DNA from: JAGRMG01 sp047975215
GTDB lineage: Bacteria > Pseudomonadota > Alphaproteobacteria > Rhodobacterales > Rhodobacteraceae
Assembly: GCA_047975215.1 (NCBI GenBank)
Contig: JBKEDD010000098.1
Location: 1-64,000 of the forward strand
DNA length: 64,000 bases
Direction: 5' to 3'
Shown here: positions 60,879 through 64,000 of the stretch, in pieces
Layout of the letters: each line of letters starts with the position of its first letter
Position numbering within the stretch: position 1 is the stretch's first letter
Program-made: the position numbers and the translations under genes
The notes under the pieces: generated by a model
Told to the model about the DNA's origin: nothing
Databases searched by the model: none
The model's input: only the letters and a program-made list of their open reading frames with translations

Positions 60879-61128
60879 CTCTAACACATAGGTTCAGCGG
60901 GTCCAGCCCCCCGGGCGAAGAAATCCGCGGCATTGGCACGAAGCCGCAGCAGATCGCTCCAACCCCTTGCTGTCGGCGGATTTTCGCCAATTCCGGTCAT
61001 GCCGTGCAACAATTCGTCTTCGGGCGGTCGGCGAACTTGCCCAACGGCCGGGTGGCGGTTAAACCCTCCCCCCAGGGTGCCGGACCACTTTCGCGGCGCC
61101 TTGCGAGGGATGGGGCGAGGAAGGACGC

Positions 61129-62466
61129 GTGCGGACACGTCTTGCTATCAGGACACACGCGCTGTTGGAGAAGCATTTCCCAGAGCGCCGGGTATTTCTA
61201 AAATCCGATACCGACACAAGGTTCATACGGCTCAGGCCCGCGACCCAGTTGATCGCCTATGCCGGCGCCTCGCTGCTGGTAGCCTGGGCCATCGTGGCCA
61301 CCGCGATCCTTCTGATGGACAGTATCGGTTCGGGCAATTTCCGCGAACAGGCCAGGCGTGACCAGCGCACCTATCAGGACCGCCTGAACGCGCTTTCGCT
61401 CGAACGCGACGCACGCGCCGAAGAGGCGCTGGCCGCGCAGAACCGGTTCAACGCGGCGCTGGCGCAGGTTTCGGTCATGCAATCGGAGCTTCTGGCCTCG
61501 GAGAACCGGCGGCGCGAACTGGAAACCGGCATAGAGGTGATCCAGAGCACGCTGCGCGAGACCATGCGCGAACGCGAGGCCGCCCGCGACGCCCTGACAG
61601 TGTTGCAGGAACAGACCGACGAAAGCGGCCCGGTGCTGGCCGCGGCGGTAACGGCGCCCGTGTCCATGGACATGATGGCCAACGCGCTGGAGCGCACCGC
61701 GCGAGAGCGCGACCGCGTCATGGCCGACGCCAGCGCAGCCCTGAAACAGCGCGACGACCTGGAATTCGAAATCAAGCTGATGCACGAGCAGAACGACCAG
61801 ATTTTCCGGCAGCTCGAAGAGGCGATGACGATTTCGGTGGCGCCGCTGGACAAGATGTTCCGCAGTGCCGGCATGCCGACCGACCAGATCCTCGACCAGG
61901 TGCGGCGCGGCTACAGCGGCCAGGGCGGCCCCCTGACCCCACTGTCGTTCTCGACCCGGGCCGAGGCCGAACCCACCGCCGACGAGCTGCGCGCCAACCG
62001 GCTACTGGGCCAGATGGATCAGTTGAACCTGTATCGTATTGCCGCCCAGCAGGCGCCCTTCGCGATTCCGATCAGGGCCGCGGTGCGCCAGACCAGCGGC
62101 TTTGGCTATCGCCGCGATCCCAAGACCGGCGGTCGGCGGATGCATAACGGCCAGGATTTCGCCGGCAAGCACGGTACCGACATCTTCGCCACCGCCAACG
62201 GCGTCGTGACAGAGGCCGGCTGGCATTCGGGTTTCGGCAAGCTGGTGGTCATACGACACGCCTTCGGCATCGAGACCTACTATGCCCATACGTCCAACAT
62301 CCGGGTACGCAAGGGCCAAAGGGTCTCGCGCGGGGATCACATTGCTGATATGGGTAGCACCGGACGCTCCACCGGAACCCATCTGCACTATGAGGTCCGC
62401 GTGAACGACAAACCCGTTAACCCCATGACCTACATCAAGGCTGCACGAAATGTTTTCCAAGAGTAA
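61129..62466 (+). CDS. M23 family metallopeptidase with transmembrane and coiled-coil regions
   Basis: A 445-residue bitopic inner-membrane protein: cytoplasmic ~35 residues, a transmembrane helix (QLIAYAGASLLVAWAIVATAILLM), a long periplasmic coiled coil (about 75-240) and a C-terminal LytM domain with intact zinc ligands HNGQDF (HxxxD) and HLHYEV (HxH). It should cut peptidoglycan cross-links. The start is GTG after GAGGAAGG. It overlaps the bactofilin gene by 17 bases, a pairing known in cell-shape systems. Confidence 0.9.
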   Translation: MRTRLAIRTHALLEKHFPERRVFLKSDTDTRFIRLRPATQLIAYAGASLLVAWAIVATAILLMDSIGSGNFREQARRDQRTYQDRLNALSLERDARAEEALAAQNRFNAALAQVSVMQSELLASENRRRELETGIEVIQSTLRETMREREAARDALTVLQEQTDESGPVLAAAVTAPVSMDMMANALERTARERDRVMADASAALKQRDDLEFEIKLMHEQNDQIFRQLEEAMTISVAPLDKMFRSAGMPTDQILDQVRRGYSGQGGPLTPLSFSTRAEAEPTADELRANRLLGQMDQLNLYRIAAQQAPFAIPIRAAVRQTSGFGYRRDPKTGGRRMHNGQDFAGKHGTDIFATANGVVTEAGWHSGFGKLVVIRHAFGIETYYAHTSNIRVRKGQRVSRGDHIADMGSTGRSTGTHLHYEVRVNDKPVNPMTYIKAARNVFQE

Positions 62467-62992
62467 GATCCACGAGTCGGGCAACAAGGCCCCGGAACCA
62501 CCGAAATCCGCGGCCCCGACCTCGGCTCCGGCCGCGCCGCCGGGCGAATACAGGCCCAGCGCGCCCAAGGCCAAGCCGCCGGCCTCGGTGCTGTCCACCG
62601 ACCTGCACATTACCGGCAACCTCAAGACCACGGGCGACATCCAGGTCGAAGGCACGGTCGAAGGCGATATCCGCGCACATCTGCTGACCATCGGTGAAAG
62701 CGCCACCATCAAGGGCGAAGTGACCGCCGATGACGTGGTCATCAACGGCCGCGTCGTGGGCCGGGTCAGGGGGCTGAAAGTCCGGCTGACCGCAACCGCG
62801 CGGGTCGAGGGCGACATCATCCACAAGACCATCGCCATCGAGAGCGGCGCGCATTTCGAAGGCTCGGTGCAGCGCCAGGACGATCCGTTGAACCCGGGCC
62901 GCCCCGCCCACAAGCCCGCGCCCGGAGCCCCGGGCAACAACGCCGCGCCGGGCGCTGCCGCGGCGGCCCCGAAGCCCGACGCCAAGCCCTGA
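62450..62992 (+). CDS. Bactofilin (polymer-forming cytoskeletal protein)
   Basis: A 180-residue bactofilin. A Pro/Ala-rich N terminus leads to the right-handed beta-helix core (STDLHITGNLKTTGDIQVEG, VEGDIRAHLLTIGESATIKG, VRLTATARVEGDIIHKTI) and a disordered Pro/Ala C terminus. Bactofilins self-assemble into membrane-bound filaments and recruit M23 endopeptidases; the coupled upstream gene encodes one. A strong terminator follows at 63015. Confidence 0.94.
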   Translation: MFSKSKIHESGNKAPEPPKSAAPTSAPAAPPGEYRPSAPKAKPPASVLSTDLHITGNLKTTGDIQVEGTVEGDIRAHLLTIGESATIKGEVTADDVVINGRVVGRVRGLKVRLTATARVEGDIIHKTIAIESGAHFEGSVQRQDDPLNPGRPAHKPAPGAPGNNAAPGAAAAAPKPDAKP

Positions 62993-63014
62993 CGAAACGG
63001 CAGATGCCGGAACG

Positions 63015-63046
63015 GGCGCCGGGGCCGTGGCCGCCGGCGCCTTTTT
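63015..63046 (+). terminator. Rho-independent terminator after the bactofilin gene
   Basis: GGCGCCGG, 11-base loop, CCGGCGCC, then TTTTTGTT. Eight-base perfect GC stem with a good T tract, 23 bases after the stop. Confidence 0.92.
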
Positions 63047-63079
63047 GTTGCCTGTCACGTTCAGTCGAATTCACCCGCC

Positions 63080-63121
63080 GGGCCGACCGCGTTGCTTGTT
63101 GCGGCAACGCTGCCTCGGCCC
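63080..63121. other. Nested stem-loop between terminator and bdhA
   Basis: Outer arms GGGCCGA / TCGGCCC and inner arms GCGTTGC / GCAACGC (63089-63095, 63104-63110). No T tract. It lies between the converging bactofilin and 3-hydroxybutyrate dehydrogenase genes and may terminate the latter. Confidence 0.45.
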
Positions 63122-63170
63122 GCAGGGGTATTCCCGGGCCCAGCTAGACGCGACACGCGCGCATCGCCCC

Positions 63171-63973
63171 CTATTGTGCCGTCCAGCCGCCATCGACCGG
63201 AATCGCCGTGCCGGTAATATTGTGGGCCACCGGATTGCACAGCCACAGCGCCAGAGCGCCGATCTCGGAGGGATCCGAGGTGCGCCGGCTGGGCTGCTTT
63301 TCCTTCAGAAGATCGGCGATACCGGCTTCGCGGTCGCCGCCGAACGCATCGGCCCGCGCCACGATCTGCGGTTCGATGATCGCGGTTTCGGTCCAGCCGG
63401 GGCAGATGCAATTGACCGTCACCCCGCCCTTCGCCCTGCTCCCGGCGGCAGCGTATTCCAGCGCCGCGACCCGGGACAGCCCCACCAGCCCGAATTTCGC
63501 CGCCACATAAGGCGCCTTGTCCCTGCTCGCTACCAGCCCGTGCACGCTGGCGATGTTGATGACCCGGCCATAGCCACGCTGCGCCATCAGCGGCAACGCC
63601 GCCTGCATGGTATGAAACGCCGCCGACAGGTTTATTCCCAGGATCGAATCCCACGTCTGGCGCGGCATTTCCGCCAGCGGCGCGGTGTGCTGGATCCCGG
63701 CATTGTTGACCAGAATGTCGGCCCCGCCCCAGGCCGCCACGGCCGCCATCAGGTCGCCGATGCGGTCGGGGTTGCGCAGATCCCCGGCGAAGAACTCGGC
63801 CTGGGGCGCCCGGCCTTGTGCAGCCCGTCGCAGACCTCTTCGATCTGGGCGTCACCGGCGATGCCGTGCACGGCGATCCGGGCACCCGCCCCGGCCAGTT
63901 CACGCGCGATCGCCAGCCCGATACCCTGCACCGATCCGGTGACAAGAGCGGTTTTTCCCGTAAGGTCCGTCAT
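63171..63973 (-). pseudogene. bdhA: 3-hydroxybutyrate dehydrogenase, frameshifted
   Basis: The N-terminal part (63973 to about 63812) encodes MTDLTGKTALVTGSVQGIGLAIAREL with the NAD loop, ending ..EVCDGLHKAG. The frame then shifts; the next frame continues with the expected APQAEFFAGDLRNPDRIGDL and MAAVAAWGGADILVNNAGIQ, catalytic SVHGLVASRDKAPYVAAK (Ser..Tyr-x3-Lys), to PVDGGWTAQ. One extra base in the C run at 63809-63811 (G on the coding strand) restores one full frame of about 267 residues. All catalytic parts are otherwise intact, so it is either a very recent mutation or a sequencing error. Confidence 0.85.
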
Positions 63974-64000
63974 CTGTTCTCCTCCAGCAGTGCGCGCAAG
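63970..64000 (-). CDS. Possible C-terminal end of an upstream gene (partial)
   Basis: On the minus strand the last codons before bdhA can be read LRALLEENR-stop, with the TGA overlapping the bdhA ATG as ATGA. The GGAGGAGAACAG in this stretch also serves as the bdhA ribosome binding site. Only 31 bases are visible, so this is a guess from operon-like overlap. Confidence 0.3.
   Translation of the reverse strand, partial: LRALLEENR

Overview
The window looks like a chromosomal segment of a marine-type alphaproteobacterium of the Rhodobacteraceae/Roseobacter group. Supporting signs are: high G+C; the DUF2849 / sulfite reductase / CysH / DUF934 gene block; the alr-mlaE-mlaF-pqiA-radA-cvpA-purF order; a VPLPA-CTERM protein; a GAAC-N7-GAAC (alphaproteobacterial LexA) box upstream of uvrA; and dispersed intergenic hairpin repeats ending in a GGATATTT..CCAGAAGAAG-like tail. 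The species cannot be named from the sequence alone. I saw no tRNA, rRNA, insertion sequence, prophage or CRISPR array.

Layout: 0-16.5 kb carries the start of uvrA (running off the left edge), a rhodanese and a DsrC/TusE-like sulfur carrier, a repeat-rich von Willebrand A protein, lpdA, an MFS transporter, queA, a large AsmA-type protein, a Bcp peroxiredoxin, and a MoxR ATPase/CoxE pair. 16.6-23.6 kb is a tight surface-polysaccharide-type cluster: three GT2_4 glycosyltransferase domains, a sulfotransferase, a sulfotransferase-like/glycosyltransferase fusion, an FkbM-type methyltransferase and a 319-residue protein of unknown role. 23.6-35 kb is housekeeping: pyrC, pyrE, dnaB, alr, MlaE/MlaF lipid transport, pqiA-like, radA, cvpA, purF.

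35-47.6 kb mixes a VPLPA-CTERM exported protein, surE-pcm-nlpD (the order known from enterobacteria, but followed by a glycosyltransferase instead of rpoS), an EF-hand / ECF sigma / anti-sigma-like / heavy-metal-sensor operon, a NUDIX hydrolase, a DMT transporter, a fatty acid desaturase and an XRE regulator. 47.6-52.4 kb is assimilatory sulfur metabolism: an Lrp/AsnC regulator divergent from DUF2849, siroheme sulfite reductase, APS-type CysH, DUF934 and a ferredoxin-NADP reductase. 52.4-54.5 kb has an adenylate cyclase/alpha-beta hydrolase fusion and infC, which appears to start on AUA.

54.6-60.6 kb is a molybdenum hydroxylase operon (form II CoxL type) with a MoCF-domain protein and an XdhC/CoxI maturation factor; the MoxR/CoxE genes that often accompany such enzymes lie about 38 kb away. 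The right end has an active-site-intact M23 peptidase overlapping a bactofilin gene, then a 3-hydroxybutyrate dehydrogenase gene broken by an apparent one-base deletion.

The most interesting items are the sulfotransferase-like/glycosyltransferase fusion cluster, the AUA start of infC, the cyclase-hydrolase fusion whose ribosome binding site lies in a hairpin, a DsrC-like protein with Trp at the key Cys position, the dispersed hairpin repeat that seems to have contributed the N terminus of CysH, and several perfect palindromes next to regulators or transport genes.
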